Source: Defluviitaleaceae bacterium (GTDB lineage: Bacteria > Bacillota > Clostridia > Lachnospirales > WQUN01). From it: 64,000 nt of DNA. A model generated the notes under the pieces. That model saw only the letters and a program-made list of their open reading frames with translations, ran no database searches and was not told the origin of the DNA. How positions within the stretch are numbered: position 1 is the first letter of the stretch; every line of letters begins with the position of its first letter. Positions 32,087-42,233 of this stretch are shown here, one piece after another. Location of the stretch: assembly GCA_009780585.1 (NCBI GenBank), contig WQZS01000001.1, positions 248,001 through 312,000 on the forward strand, given 5' to 3'. The position numbers were made by a program, and so were the translations under genes.

Positions 32087-33613
32087 TCAAGGGGAAAGAT
32101 CCCACTCAACACCATTCCATATAAATTTACCGCTTATAGGAAGTCCGGTTCCTAAATTGGGGTCGCTTATATTTAATGCTTCAATTGTTGCACCTGTCGT
32201 CATACCTGTAAATTGCGCACCGGAAATACCATGTATTGTTGTAAGCCCTGTTATCAATATAATTCCACCTATTTCCGTGGGAGTGGGATTCATCCCAAAC
32301 AAGGAGCCGTTATTTAAATGTATCGTTCCGTTATTAAACACCACGCTATCTTCGGTAATTCTTAATGATCCTTGTATAATCATAGTTGCGTTATTTTCTA
32401 TTGTTATCATTGCACCATACATAATAAGTTCCGAATCCGATAGCATCGTCATCGTTGCATCCCGTATAATAAGTTCCGAACCCGATAGCATCGTCATCGT
32501 CATATCACTTCCTAAGGTAATTTCATCATCTTCTAACATAATTTCGATATCTTCAAAAATCACAATCGGTAACTTTTGGTCTAAATGAAATGCATCCATA
32601 AATTGTTCGGGATATTCTACATTAAATTCTGTCGGCACGCTTGGCGGGGTCGCCGAGGGTGAGGGTGACGGCGATGGCTCTGGTGTACCATTCGGCGGTG
32701 TAGTATCGCTACCATTTCCCGAACCGTTCGATGAATCATTCGTCGGCTCGGGTGTCGGTTCCGGTGTAGGCGTGGGTTCGGGTGTAGGCGACGGTTCTGG
32801 TTCTTCTTCGTCTCCCTCTTCCCCGTCCCCTTCTTCTTCCTCGTCCTCATCTCCGTCCAACGATCTTTCAAGGTTATCCAATGCTTCCTGCCGTTCTTGT
32901 TCCAATTGTTCCGCTTCTTCTTCCAATTCTTCGATCAAGTCATTGATGATTTCGATGTCGTCTTCCGCAATAATGCCGATTTCAACCAGCATTTCGATGT
33001 TGTCGCGGATGATTTCCAGCGTAAAAAGGTCGAGTTGGTTGAGTTGGAGCGGTTGTACTTCGGTCGATTCTTCGCTGTCCGATGTACGGGGGGATACGGT
33101 CATCACATTGCCCGCGTACAATGTGTAGTCGCCGTCGGGGGTTTGACATTCGAGTATGCCCTCCAGCAGGGCTACGCGCAGTTCCCCCTCGACGAATACC
33201 ATCGTAAAGAGCGTGCCGCGTACGCCCATGACGGAGTTGCCCGCACGCACGCGGGTATTCCTGCCCGCGGCTTGGGGCGCGGCGTTGACGCTGACGGAAC
33301 CCGTAACGATCGTGATCTCCATGTTGTTGCCCGCACGGCTGATATCGACGGTGGTAGATTCCCCGATGGTGATTTTGGAGTTGTCATCCAGCAATAAAAC
33401 GGCGGAGGAGCCGACACCCGTTGAAAGGGTATTGCCCACGGCAAGGCGTGTCCCCGCCGTGGCGGCGAAGGTCCTGGCCGTGCCGCGGGTCATGTTGACC
33501 GTGCCGCTTATGCTTTCGATAACGATCGTGCGCGAAACCGTGGCGTAAATCGTAATCGCGAAGAATAACGACGCACTAATGGCAAACATGGCGATGGCGA
33601 TATATTTTTTCAT
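32087..33613 (-). CDS. exported FecR-domain protein with acidic coiled coil and repeat tail
   Basis: A 508-residue exported protein. Residues 1-24 are a signal peptide without lipobox. Residues 30-160 are a FecR domain (GSSAVLLLDDNSKITIGEST, then NSVMGVRGTLFTM), which in other bacteria senses or anchors at the cell surface. Then come an acidic coiled coil (about 200-265), a Pro/Thr/Glu linker with PTPEP repeats, and a C-terminal segment of short beta-strand repeats (TMTMLSGSELI, TMTMLSDSELI) likely to form a beta-helix. It is four bases downstream of the NHL gene, so both are made together. Confidence 0.82.
   Translation of the reverse strand: MKKYIAIAMFAISASLFFAITIYATVSRTIVIESISGTVNMTRGTARTFAATAGTRLAVGNTLSTGVGSSAVLLLDDNSKITIGESTTVDISRAGNNMEITIVTGSVSVNAAPQAAGRNTRVRAGNSVMGVRGTLFTMVFVEGELRVALLEGILECQTPDGDYTLYAGNVMTVSPRTSDSEESTEVQPLQLNQLDLFTLEIIRDNIEMLVEIGIIAEDDIEIINDLIEELEEEAEQLEQERQEALDNLERSLDGDEDEEEEGDGEEGDEEEPEPSPTPEPTPTPEPTPEPTNDSSNGSGNGSDTTPPNGTPEPSPSPSPSATPPSVPTEFNVEYPEQFMDAFHLDQKLPIVIFEDIEIMLEDDEITLGSDMTMTMLSGSELIIRDATMTMLSDSELIMYGAMITIENNATMIIQGSLRITEDSVVFNNGTIHLNNGSLFGMNPTPTEIGGIILITGLTTIHGISGAQFTGMTTGATIEALNISDPNLGTGLPISGKFIWNGVEWDLSP
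32421..32505. repeat. 45-base tandem duplication inside the FecR gene
   Basis: 32421-32460 and 32466-32505 are nearly identical (ATAATAAGTTCCGAAYCCGA.. pattern). It is in frame and creates the doubled TMTMLS.SELI units of the protein. Confidence 0.8.
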
Positions 33614-33616
33614 GAT

Positions 33617-34957
33617 TTACCCCCCAATGACCTCAATAATTTGGATCGTGTGGTTTAACGAATCCGCTACATACAAAAGCCCTTCATGATACGCGACGGC
33701 CAACGGTTGGTTGAACGCGTCCGGTTCGCCGTTGCCCGCCAATGTATGCACGATGCCGCCGTACATCATACGTACGGCATGGTTGCCCGCGTCGGCGATG
33801 AATAAAATCCCGTCATGGTAGAAAATCCCGCGCGGAAAATTGAACTGCGCGGTATCCGCCGGGCCATCGGCGAAGCCGCCCTGCCGATAATCCCCGTCGT
33901 GTTCGGTGATAAATCCGGCAACGGTTGTTACATAACCGCCGGATATCTTGCGTATTACTTGGTTGCCCGTATCGGCGATAAAGATGTCGCCGTCGGGAGT
34001 GACGGCGATACCCGTAGGTTCGAGGAATAATGCTTGGTCCGCTTCGCCGTCACGGTAGCCGTGTTCGCCGGGGATGCCCGCGAGGGTCAGCATTTCGCCG
34101 TCGGGGGTAAGCAGTCGGACGGCGTGGTTTAGCGTATCGGTGATGAGTATGTTGCCGTCCGCGTCAAGGGCGATGCCCGTCGGATGGTTAAACTCCGCGT
34201 CCCCCGCTATCGTCGTTACGGTACCGCCGCTGATTTTACGGATGGCGTTGTTGCCGCTGTCCGCAATTAAAAGGCCGCCGTCGGGGGTAATAACACCCGC
34301 CGAAGGGCGGCCGAAGAGCGCGTTTTCAATTGTCCCATCCCTATGGAAGGCGGCGGTAAAACCGAAGTCGTCACGTATACCCGAGCCTGTGACGAGTGTT
34401 TCCGCTTGCCCGCCGCGGATGGTTCGGATACTTGCGTTAAAGGTGTCGAAAACGATTAGGCTTCCGTCATTGTCGATGACCAAACCCGAAGGGATAGCGA
34501 AGCGGGCTTCGTTTGCGTCGCCGTCCGCGTGACCGATAATGCCCGTGCCGAATCGGGTAATATCGCCCGCGGACGGAAACAGGTCAATTGGGTACGTAAT
34601 GATCGGTTGCGTTTCGGTCGGGAGGTTCGACAGGTAATCCAAATGCCTTTTATCGATGAGGCTGATTTCATGGTAGGTGATGACCCTGTCGGGTGCTAAC
34701 ATGCCGCCGCCTACGCCAAACACGATGTTGATTTCGGCTGCCCATTGGATGGCTGGAAAATGGGGGTCGTCAACCGGAACATCCAAAAACCGTTGGTTTT
34801 CGTCAAGCGGCGGGGGGCTTCCCATATCCAGCCACAAGGCATGGATATATTCGGCGCGGGTCATGCTTGGGGCTGTATTCTCATTTGCGCTTGTGTATAC
34901 GGTAACGGCGAACAACGACGCAAAAAATAATAAAAACAAAAATCTACTTTTACGCAT
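33617..34957 (-). CDS. exported NHL-repeat protein with SLH-like N-terminus
   Basis: A 446-residue secreted protein. Residues 1-24 are a signal peptide. Residues 30-100 resemble a single S-layer homology domain (TRAEYIHALWLDMG, FLDVPVDDPHFPAIQWA). The remainder is an NHL beta-propeller with five or six repeats of the form NPTGIALDADGNILITDTLNHAVR. NHL propellers bind proteins or ligands. TAGGAGAG precedes the ATG and a TATAAT lies about 40 bases upstream. It is coupled to the FecR-domain gene, suggesting a cell-surface pair. Confidence 0.85.
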   Translation of the reverse strand: MRKSRFLFLLFFASLFAVTVYTSANENTAPSMTRAEYIHALWLDMGSPPPLDENQRFLDVPVDDPHFPAIQWAAEINIVFGVGGGMLAPDRVITYHEISLIDKRHLDYLSNLPTETQPIITYPIDLFPSAGDITRFGTGIIGHADGDANEARFAIPSGLVIDNDGSLIVFDTFNASIRTIRGGQAETLVTGSGIRDDFGFTAAFHRDGTIENALFGRPSAGVITPDGGLLIADSGNNAIRKISGGTVTTIAGDAEFNHPTGIALDADGNILITDTLNHAVRLLTPDGEMLTLAGIPGEHGYRDGEADQALFLEPTGIAVTPDGDIFIADTGNQVIRKISGGYVTTVAGFITEHDGDYRQGGFADGPADTAQFNFPRGIFYHDGILFIADAGNHAVRMMYGGIVHTLAGNGEPDAFNQPLAVAYHEGLLYVADSLNHTIQIIEVIGG

Positions 34958-35003
34958 ATTTTACTCTCCTACGATTTCTTCACGTTATTATATTTATTAT
35001 ACA

Positions 35004-35040
35004 CAAAAAAAGCCCCTCTACAACAAAGATCGGGGCTTTT
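35004..35040 (-). terminator. terminator after the cellobiose phosphorylase gene
   Basis: AAAAGCCCC pairs with GGGGCTTTT around a 15-base loop; on the minus strand it continues TTTTTTTGTG. It sits 22 bases past the GH94 stop. Confidence 0.9.
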
Positions 35041-35062
35041 GAAGCGTTCCGTTCATTACATT

Positions 35063-37501
35063 TTATCCCATAATGATAATAATTTCATGTTCCTTGCCGC
35101 TTTCCAGTATCGGCAGCAGCGTGCCTTCGATTTTGCTTCCGTTCATCGTAATTTCCTTTACGCCTTTTTCCGCGCCGCTTGGGTTTTCCACGGTGATGTT
35201 ATACCGTGCGCCGCGGAACACGCGTGAAACGTTGAAGCCCTTCATGTCGGCGGGGATGCACGGGTCCACGCGCAAGCCGTCATGCTCGGGGCGGATACCT
35301 AAGATATATTGCGTAATGGACACATACGTCCACGCCGCCGTACCCGTGAGCCAGGAATTTTTGCCTTCGCCGTGGCGCACCGCGTCCTTGCCCGCGATCA
35401 TTTGGCAATAGACATAAGGCTCCATACGGCGCAGTTGGCTGTCGTCCTCGCGGTAGGCAGGGCAGATTTTTTTGTACGTATCAAAGGCGCGGGTGCCGCG
35501 TCCCAGCATCGTTTCGGCGATCGTCACCCACGGGTTGTTGTGACAGAAGATACCCGCGTTTTCTTTATACCCCGGCGGGTAGGAGGAAATTTCGCCCAAT
35601 TCGAGGTGGTACTCCTCGTACGCGGGCTGTTGGAGTACGATGCCGTAGGGCGTGTCGAGGTGCTTTTCCACGGCTTGCATCGCTTGCAGGGCACGCCCGT
35701 CTTCCAAACCGATCCCCGCCATTACCGCGAAGCCGTTGGATTCGATGAATATTTTGCCGTGTTCACATTCGTTTGAGCCGATTTTCTTGCCGTAGGCGTC
35801 GTACGCGCGGATGAACCATTCGCCGTCCCAGCCGTGCTTGCCGACGGTTTCGATCATATCAGCCACGGCTTTGTCGGCGCGTTCCGCTTCCTCCGTACGG
35901 CCCGTGCGGCGGCAAAGTTCCGCGTATTCCGGCCCGGCGAAAGCGAAGATCGCCGCGATCAGCACCGATTCCGCTACACCGCTTTCATAGTTGGCCGTCG
36001 TTTGGAAGGATTCGCCCGGTGTCTTGGAAAAACAGTTGAGGTTAAGGCAATCGTTCCAATCGGCGCGGCCGATGAGGGGTAACCCGTTGGGGCCTTTGTT
36101 TTCCAGCGGATGGTTGAAGGATTTTTGCAAGTGGACGAACAATGTATCCGCCAGCTTTTCGTCGTTGTCAAACGGCACTTTTTCGTCGAGGATGCCGTAA
36201 TCGCCCGTTTCCTTTATATAAGCCGCCACGCCCAGGATCAGCCACAGCGGGTCGTCGTTAAAGCCGGAGCCGATTTCGTTGTTACCGCGCTTGGTAAGGG
36301 GTTGGTATTGGTGGTACGCGCTGCCGTCGGGGAACTGCGTCGCCGCGATGTCGAGGATACGCGCCCGCGCCCGTTCGGGTACGAGATGCACGAAGCCCAG
36401 CAAATCCTGGTTGGAATCGCGGAAGCCCATACCCCGCCCGATGCCCGATTCAAAATACGACGCGCTGCGCGACATATTAAAGGTAACCATGCATTGGTAT
36501 TGGTTCCATACGCCCGCCATCCGCGCCATCTTCTTGTCCTCCGCTTCCACGGTGAACTTGCCGAGTAGGTTGGTCCAGTAAGCGCACAGCGTTTCGAGGG
36601 CTGCGTCCACTTTTTCCGACGTATCGTATTTGGCAAGCAACGTATCGGCGGGTTTTTTATTGATGACGTGTTGCTTTTCCCATTTATCGTCCTCGGGGTT
36701 TTCGCAATAACCCAGCACGAATACGTAATCCTTTGATTCGCCGGGGGCCAATTCAACCTGCAAGTGGTGCGAACCGATGGGTGCCCAGCCATGCGCGACG
36801 GAATTCTTCGATTTGCCCGTGGAAGGCAGTATGTGCGGGGAACCGAAGCCGTTGTACAAGCCCAGGAACGTTTCCCGGTCGGTATCGAAGCCCGCGATTT
36901 CGGCGTTGACCGCCCACACGGCGTAATGGTTGCGGCGTTCGCGGTATTCGGTCTTGTGGTAAATGCGCGAACCGTGGATTTCGACTTCGCCGATGGAAAA
37001 ATTCCGTTGGAAGTTGGTCATGTCGTCGTGGGCGTTCCACAGGCAAAACTCGACGAAGGAAAACATGTTCACCTTTTTCGCTTCGGCGGATTCGTTCTTC
37101 AATGTAACTTTATGGATTTCGCAGGTGTCGCCCATCGGCACGAAGGATAATTGCGAAAAAGCCAAGCCGTTACGCGCCGAGCTGATCTTCGAATACCCCA
37201 GCCCGTGGCGGCATTCGTAGCGGTCGAGCTTCGACTGCATGGGCATCCACGCGGGGGTCCATAAATCGTCCCCGTCCTTTAAGTAAAAATAACGCCCGCC
37301 CGCGTCGGCGGGGGCGTTGTTATAGCGGTAGCGGGTCAGGCGCAGCATACGCGCGTCCCGATAAAAGCAATACCCGCCGGAAGTGTTGGAAAAGAGCCCG
37401 TAAAAATCCTCGCATCCCAAATAATTGATCCACGGGTAGGGCGTGTCGGGTCGGGTGATGACGTATTCGCGGTTAAAATCGTCGAAATAACCGTAAGACA
37501 T
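35063..37501 (-). CDS. cellobiose phosphorylase (GH94)
   Basis: An 812-residue GH94 enzyme that splits cellobiose with phosphate into glucose 1-phosphate and glucose, saving ATP. It begins [15 protein letters not shown], has the substrate region [15 protein letters not shown], the catalytic acid in [12 protein letters not shown], and phosphate-site residues near [10 protein letters not shown]. Full length, no signal peptide, so it acts in the cytoplasm on imported cellobiose. AGGAGGTC precedes the ATG. It is divergent from the xylanase gene; a sequence resembling a catabolite-response site lies in the 93-base gap but is imperfect. Confidence 0.95.
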   Translation of the reverse strand: MSYGYFDDFNREYVITRPDTPYPWINYLGCEDFYGLFSNTSGGYCFYRDARMLRLTRYRYNNAPADAGGRYFYLKDGDDLWTPAWMPMQSKLDRYECRHGLGYSKISSARNGLAFSQLSFVPMGDTCEIHKVTLKNESAEAKKVNMFSFVEFCLWNAHDDMTNFQRNFSIGEVEIHGSRIYHKTEYRERRNHYAVWAVNAEIAGFDTDRETFLGLYNGFGSPHILPSTGKSKNSVAHGWAPIGSHHLQVELAPGESKDYVFVLGYCENPEDDKWEKQHVINKKPADTLLAKYDTSEKVDAALETLCAYWTNLLGKFTVEAEDKKMARMAGVWNQYQCMVTFNMSRSASYFESGIGRGMGFRDSNQDLLGFVHLVPERARARILDIAATQFPDGSAYHQYQPLTKRGNNEIGSGFNDDPLWLILGVAAYIKETGDYGILDEKVPFDNDEKLADTLFVHLQKSFNHPLENKGPNGLPLIGRADWNDCLNLNCFSKTPGESFQTTANYESGVAESVLIAAIFAFAGPEYAELCRRTGRTEEAERADKAVADMIETVGKHGWDGEWFIRAYDAYGKKIGSNECEHGKIFIESNGFAVMAGIGLEDGRALQAMQAVEKHLDTPYGIVLQQPAYEEYHLELGEISSYPPGYKENAGIFCHNNPWVTIAETMLGRGTRAFDTYKKICPAYREDDSQLRRMEPYVYCQMIAGKDAVRHGEGKNSWLTGTAAWTYVSITQYILGIRPEHDGLRVDPCIPADMKGFNVSRVFRGARYNITVENPSGAEKGVKEITMNGSKIEGTLLPILESGKEHEIIIIMG

Positions 37502-37594
37502 GGCTTGACCTCCTGTTTAATGGTAATTTTATATGAAAACAATTATATGTTTTGTGGTAAAATTGTGCAAGAAATTAAACGAGGAGGTACGTCC

Positions 37595-38764
37595 ATGACC
37601 CATCGCCAAGCGGCAACCGTTTTGCGTCTCCCCGATCACCCCAATACAAGCGTCACCATAAAGCAATCAAAGCACAAATTCCTGTTCGGCTGCGCGGAAT
37701 TTTCAGTCCTGCCCTACGTTAGCGGGGAAATGAAGCCCGATACCGCCGCCGCCGCGGAAAAACGCTACAGCCACATGGCGGAAATCTTTAACCAAGTCAC
37801 CCTTCCCTTCTATTGGGGCAGGTACGAACCAAAACGCGGCGAGCCCGACTTCGCGCGGACGCAAAAAGCCGCCAAATGGCTGGCGCAACGCGGCATCACC
37901 CTCAAAGGGCATCCGCTGTGCTGGCATACCGTGTGCGCTGATTGGCTGATGGACTTGACCAACGATGAAATCTACGACACGCAAATGGCACGCGTAACAA
38001 GGGATATAGTCGCTTTCCGCGGGCTGATCGACGCATGGGACGTGATCAACGAAGCGGTGATCATGCCCATCTTCGACAAATACGACAACGGCGTCACGCG
38101 CATTTGCAAGGAACACGGGCGGTTTAAGCTGATCAAAGATTTGTTCAAAACCGCGCGCGAAGCGAACCCGAACGCGACGCTGTTGATCAACGACTTCGAT
38201 ATGTCTGAATCCTACGACATCCTCGTGGAAGGATTGCTGGAAGCGGGTGTAAAAATCGACGCCATCGGCTTGCAGTCGCACATGCACCAAGGCTGTTGGC
38301 CGAAGGAAAAATTATTAGAAGTGTTGGACCGCTTTTCACGGTTTAAGCTGCCGCTGCACTTTACCGAGATTTCGCTGGTTTCGGGCGAAATCATGCCCAA
38401 GGAAATCATGGACCTTAACGACCACAAGGTGGACAAATGGCCCTCCACGCCCGAAGGAGAGGCACGCCAAGCACGCGAAATCAAATGGTTCTACGAAACG
38501 CTCTACGCCCATCCTTTGGTGGAAGCCGTCACCTATTGGTCGTTTATGGACGGCTTATGGCTCAACGCGCCTTCGGGTTTGTTAAGCCTGTCGAGCGACC
38601 CCAAACCCGCGTACGATGTACTCCGCCGATTGATCAAGGAAGACTGGTGGACACCCGAGCAAAAGCTGACCACGGACGAAAACGGCAAGGTATCCGTCAC
38701 CGGCACAAAGGGCGAATACATCGCGTACCGCGGCGATGACGAAATACGCTTTACCATCGGTTAA
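37595..38764 (+). CDS. endo-1,4-beta-xylanase, GH10, intracellular
   Basis: A 389-residue GH10 enzyme. ATG 37595 has GAGGAGG eight bases upstream; the frame is open to 37505 without support. Catalytic acid/base E153 lies in WDVINEA and nucleophile E258 in HFTEIS; LKGHPLCWH and SHMHQG line the subsites. The C-terminal 50 residues form a short beta-rich extension. No signal peptide, so it probably trims imported xylo-oligosaccharides rather than polymer. It precedes the KDPG aldolase by 51 bases. Confidence 0.93.
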   Translation: MTHRQAATVLRLPDHPNTSVTIKQSKHKFLFGCAEFSVLPYVSGEMKPDTAAAAEKRYSHMAEIFNQVTLPFYWGRYEPKRGEPDFARTQKAAKWLAQRGITLKGHPLCWHTVCADWLMDLTNDEIYDTQMARVTRDIVAFRGLIDAWDVINEAVIMPIFDKYDNGVTRICKEHGRFKLIKDLFKTAREANPNATLLINDFDMSESYDILVEGLLEAGVKIDAIGLQSHMHQGCWPKEKLLEVLDRFSRFKLPLHFTEISLVSGEIMPKEIMDLNDHKVDKWPSTPEGEARQAREIKWFYETLYAHPLVEAVTYWSFMDGLWLNAPSGLLSLSSDPKPAYDVLRRLIKEDWWTPEQKLTTDENGKVSVTGTKGEYIAYRGDDEIRFTIG

Positions 38765-38768
38765 CTTC

Positions 38769-38783
38769 GTCTCAATTTGAGAC
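38769..38783. repeat. short perfect hairpin between xylanase and aldolase genes
   Basis: GTCTCAA and TTGAGAC pair around one base, five bases after the xylanase stop. No U-run, so at most it dampens read-through or marks processing. Confidence 0.4.
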
Positions 38784-38815
38784 AAAGTCATACAATAAAA
38801 AAGGAGATAATAAAC

Positions 38816-39433
38816 ATGGACGGAATCTTTGAAAAGCTCACCCAATTAAAAATCGTACCCGTCATTACGCTACACGACGCGTCGAAGGCCGTACCCCTGG
38901 CCCAAGCCTTGATCGACGGGGGCTTACCCTGCGCCGAGGTCACCTTCCGCACCGCCGCCGCCGCCGAGGGGATCAAGAACATGTCCGCCGCTTTTCCCGA
39001 TTTGGTTTTGGGCGCGGGTACGGTATTGACCCCCGCCCAGGCCGACGCGGCCGTGGCCGCCGGGGCGAAATACATCGTGGCCCCCGGCCTTAACCCCGAC
39101 GTGGTGCGCCATTGCCAAAAGATCGGCGTCCCCGTACTCCCCGGCGTTATGACCCCTTCGGAAATCGAATTGGGGCTGTCGCTGGGCCTTACGCATTTGA
39201 AATTCTTCCCCGCGGAAACCGCCGGCGGCGTTCCCATGCTCCGCGCGCTCTCCGCGCCGTACGGAGCGGTGCGCTTCCTGCCGACGGGTGGTATCAACAA
39301 AGCCAACCTGCAGGATTACCTTTCCTTAAAGTCCGTCTTCGCCTGCGGGGGCAGTTGGATGGTAAAGGATGATTTGATCGCGGATAACCGATTCGACGAA
39401 ATAACGCGCCTCACGCGCGAGGCTTATATGTAA
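38816..39433 (+). CDS. eda: KDPG/KHG aldolase
   Basis: A 205-residue class I aldolase that cleaves 2-keto-3-deoxy-6-phosphogluconate (or 4-hydroxy-2-oxoglutarate) to pyruvate and a second product. The Schiff-base lysine is K129 in HLKFFPAE; the catalytic glutamate is in AEVTFRT; GAGTVLT and LPTGGIN form the phosphate site. AAGGAG is nine bases upstream of the ATG. It lies after the xylanase and would process hexuronate or related sugar acids released from hemicellulose; no kdgK is seen here. Confidence 0.92.
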   Translation: MDGIFEKLTQLKIVPVITLHDASKAVPLAQALIDGGLPCAEVTFRTAAAAEGIKNMSAAFPDLVLGAGTVLTPAQADAAVAAGAKYIVAPGLNPDVVRHCQKIGVPVLPGVMTPSEIELGLSLGLTHLKFFPAETAGGVPMLRALSAPYGAVRFLPTGGINKANLQDYLSLKSVFACGGSWMVKDDLIADNRFDEITRLTREAYM

Positions 39434-39526
39434 AACTGTCACCCTTTCCCGCATACCCCATAAAATGATACGAGCAATAAATCGAGCGGAATCGCATGGC
39501 GATTATGCGAAATATGGAGGTATGGC

Positions 39527-42064
39527 ATGGGAACAGGCTTTTTGGAAGTCGTCACTTCCACGGGATTCGGCGCGTTACCCGTACCCCACGCACAGATAAC
39601 CGTATCCCAAAACGGTAATGTACTCCACGAATTCCAAACCGACGAAAGCGGTATCGGTAATTCCATAACCTTAGATGCCCCCGATATCGGGCTTACGCTG
39701 GATTACGACTTCATGGGTGTTCCCTACGGGCTGTACGACGTGAAGGCCGAAGCCCCGGGATTTACACCCGCGGTCCGTCACGGTTTGGAGATACTGGACA
39801 CCGAAACCAGCATCCTGCCGATCAGTATGGTCCCCTTGGTGGAGGAAGGCCAAGTAAGCGATCTCGAAATCGGCTACCACAACCTCACTTCGACCGAGGG
39901 GCGCAGTATGGAACGCCCCGGCCCCTTTATGCCGCGCGTCCTTTCCGAGGTGATCATCCCCGAATTCATCACCGTGCACCTCGGCAGGCCCGACCGCCCG
40001 GCACGCAACGTTCGCGTCCCCTTCCCCTACTATATCAAGAACGTTTGCAGCCACGAAATCTACGCCACCTGGCCGCCCGCTTCGCTGGAAGCGAATATCT
40101 ATTGCCAGATTTCGCTTACGCTTAACCGTATCTTTACCGAATGGTACCGCGTGCGCGGACACAGCTTCGACATTACGAATTCGACCCAATTTGACCAAAT
40201 GTTCGTCGAAGGCGGGCAAATCTTCCGTACGATCGACGCGATGGTGGACAGGATTATCAACCGTTTCATCCGGCGCGAAGGGCACCTTGAGCCTTTCTTC
40301 GCGGAATACTGCGACGGACGGCGCTCGACCTGCCCCGGCTTGTGGCAATGGTCAACGGTAACGCTCGCCAACCAAGGGCGCAACGCGTTGCAAATTTTGC
40401 GCAACTTCTACCCGAACGACGTGCAAATCGTGGAGACCGATAACATCGGCTGGGTAAGCGAATCCTTCCCCGGCTACGCGCTGCGTCCCGGTATGTCGGG
40501 CCCCGCGGTGCGTACGGTGCAGAATTGGCTTAACCGCATACGCGTCAACTTCCCCATCATCCCGCCGATCACCAACGTTTCCGGCGTTTACGGCCCGCAA
40601 ACCGAAGCGGCGGTACGCGCGTTCCAAAGCATCCGCGAACTGGGGATGATGACCCCCAACGGCATCGTCGACCGCAATACGTGGCTGCGCATGAGCTTTA
40701 CCTTGTCCGCGGTGCAGCGATTGGGTGAGCTTACAAGCGAAGGCATCATCATGGGTATCGGGCGCACGCCGCCCACGGACATCATCCGCGAAGGCGCGCG
40801 CGGCCGCTTGGTTGCGCAAGCGCAATATATCATGAATTTTATCGCCCAATTCTACCCCGCGGTACCCATGGTTACGCAAAACTCCAGCTTTACACGCGAC
40901 TTCGCCAACGCTGTGCGTGAATTCCAACGCGCGTTCGGGTTAAACGCCGACGGCGTCATCGGGCCCAATACGTGGCGTATGCTCTACTCCGTATATTGGC
41001 GCATCCGCGATAACGTCAGCCTTCCGCCTTGGGAAGGCGGCGAAGTACCGCCCCTTCCGCCGGGCCCGCCCACGCCGCCACCCCCGCCACCGGGAGGTAT
41101 TCCCCCCTACCCCGGGCAACTGATACGCGTCGGCTCGCGCGGCGCGGATGTGGAACGCATCCAACGCTGCTTAAATTCCGTACGCCAACAAAATCCTTCC
41201 ATCGGCCAACTCACCGTTGACGGCATTTTCGGCCCGATTACGCAAGCAAGTGTAATGGCTTTCCAGCGTATCGCCAATTTGAACCCCGACGGCATCGTGG
41301 GCCCGCTTACTTGGAACGCGCTTATGCCCCGTTGCTACGGCCGCCCCATGCCCCCATACCCCGGCTATCTGATGCGTGTGGGCGTACGCGGCGAAAACGT
41401 GCGGCAAGTGCAGTCCTGCCTAAACACCGTAAACAACGCCGGACTCGCAACCGACGGTGTCTTCGGCCCCCTTACGCAAGCGGCGGTGATCAATTACCAA
41501 CGGGCGAACGGCTTAAACCCCGACGGAATCGTCGGCCCGATAACGTGGGATCATTTGATGCGGCGGTGCGGTTTTACCCCGGCCGGGGTTACCGCGCGGG
41601 AAGGGGTTTTGGGGGAATCCCTCGAGGTTTTACCCGAGCTTCCGCCGTCGGAAGGCATCGCGTGGAACGGCAACCCGCCGGGGACGCCGTTGCCGGAAGG
41701 ATACGGCGGGGATTGCGCCTGCGAAGAAAACAAATGGATGCCGCCGGAGGAAATCATGCCGGAGGAAGGTCCCATGTTTACCATGGCGGCACATCCCGTC
41801 ATGCCGCTGCCCGTACCAATCGAACCCGCCCAACCCGTTGAACCCATTGTGCCTATCTTACCCATTGTGCCCATCGTACCCATCGAGCCGATGCCATTAC
41901 CCGCTCCCGTACCGCTTGAGGAACCGCCATCCATGCCGCCGCAGATAACGATAAACCCGACGTTGAATACCGGATTCGAATTGAACTGGGGCGGTCTAAA
42001 TTTGCCGGATATCGACCTTGATGAACTGCTTAAAATGTATCTGTTGAGCAAAATGCGGAAATAG
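39527..42064 (+). CDS. multi-domain peptidoglycan-binding protein
   Basis: An 845-residue protein. Residues 1-110 look like a carboxypeptidase-regulatory-like beta-sandwich (YDVKAEAPGFTPA). Residues 120-300 are unassigned. Then four PG_binding_1 repeats occur, with the recurring ..G..G..V..VQ..LN...DGIFGP.TQ..V..FQ...GL..DGIVGP.TW pattern, followed by a Pro/Glu/Val-rich tail of about 150 residues with PIVPI repeats. TATGGAGG precedes the ATG. There is no signal peptide, which is odd for a wall binder; spore coat or cortex deposition from the mother cell would explain it, but that is inference. Confidence 0.82.
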   Translation: MGTGFLEVVTSTGFGALPVPHAQITVSQNGNVLHEFQTDESGIGNSITLDAPDIGLTLDYDFMGVPYGLYDVKAEAPGFTPAVRHGLEILDTETSILPISMVPLVEEGQVSDLEIGYHNLTSTEGRSMERPGPFMPRVLSEVIIPEFITVHLGRPDRPARNVRVPFPYYIKNVCSHEIYATWPPASLEANIYCQISLTLNRIFTEWYRVRGHSFDITNSTQFDQMFVEGGQIFRTIDAMVDRIINRFIRREGHLEPFFAEYCDGRRSTCPGLWQWSTVTLANQGRNALQILRNFYPNDVQIVETDNIGWVSESFPGYALRPGMSGPAVRTVQNWLNRIRVNFPIIPPITNVSGVYGPQTEAAVRAFQSIRELGMMTPNGIVDRNTWLRMSFTLSAVQRLGELTSEGIIMGIGRTPPTDIIREGARGRLVAQAQYIMNFIAQFYPAVPMVTQNSSFTRDFANAVREFQRAFGLNADGVIGPNTWRMLYSVYWRIRDNVSLPPWEGGEVPPLPPGPPTPPPPPPGGIPPYPGQLIRVGSRGADVERIQRCLNSVRQQNPSIGQLTVDGIFGPITQASVMAFQRIANLNPDGIVGPLTWNALMPRCYGRPMPPYPGYLMRVGVRGENVRQVQSCLNTVNNAGLATDGVFGPLTQAAVINYQRANGLNPDGIVGPITWDHLMRRCGFTPAGVTAREGVLGESLEVLPELPPSEGIAWNGNPPGTPLPEGYGGDCACEENKWMPPEEIMPEEGPMFTMAAHPVMPLPVPIEPAQPVEPIVPILPIVPIVPIEPMPLPAPVPLEEPPSMPPQITINPTLNTGFELNWGGLNLPDIDLDELLKMYLLSKMRK

Positions 42065-42087
42065 TTTATTTCAAATTATCTGAACAG

Positions 42088-42129
42088 AGCGGGCATATAA
42101 CCTATCACGGTTGTATGCCCGCTTTTTTG
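42088..42129 (+). terminator. intrinsic terminator after the peptidoglycan-binding gene
   Basis: A 15-base arm AGCGGGCATATAACC pairs with GGTTGTATGCCCGCT and is followed by TTTTTTG. Confidence 0.95.
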
Positions 42130-42233
42130 TTCCATGGTGCTTGCTTAGGGATATTTATTTATAATGGTTTGGCATGTTGGTAACGCCGTTTTATGCCCGA
42201 TTCCGTCATGGTATTTGTGCGGTTGGGGTTTTA

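Noticed and set aside
37502-37594. Catabolite-response (cre) site between the GH94 and GH10 genes
   Set aside because: TGAAAACAATTATA departs from the cre consensus at two key positions; too weak to list as a feature.
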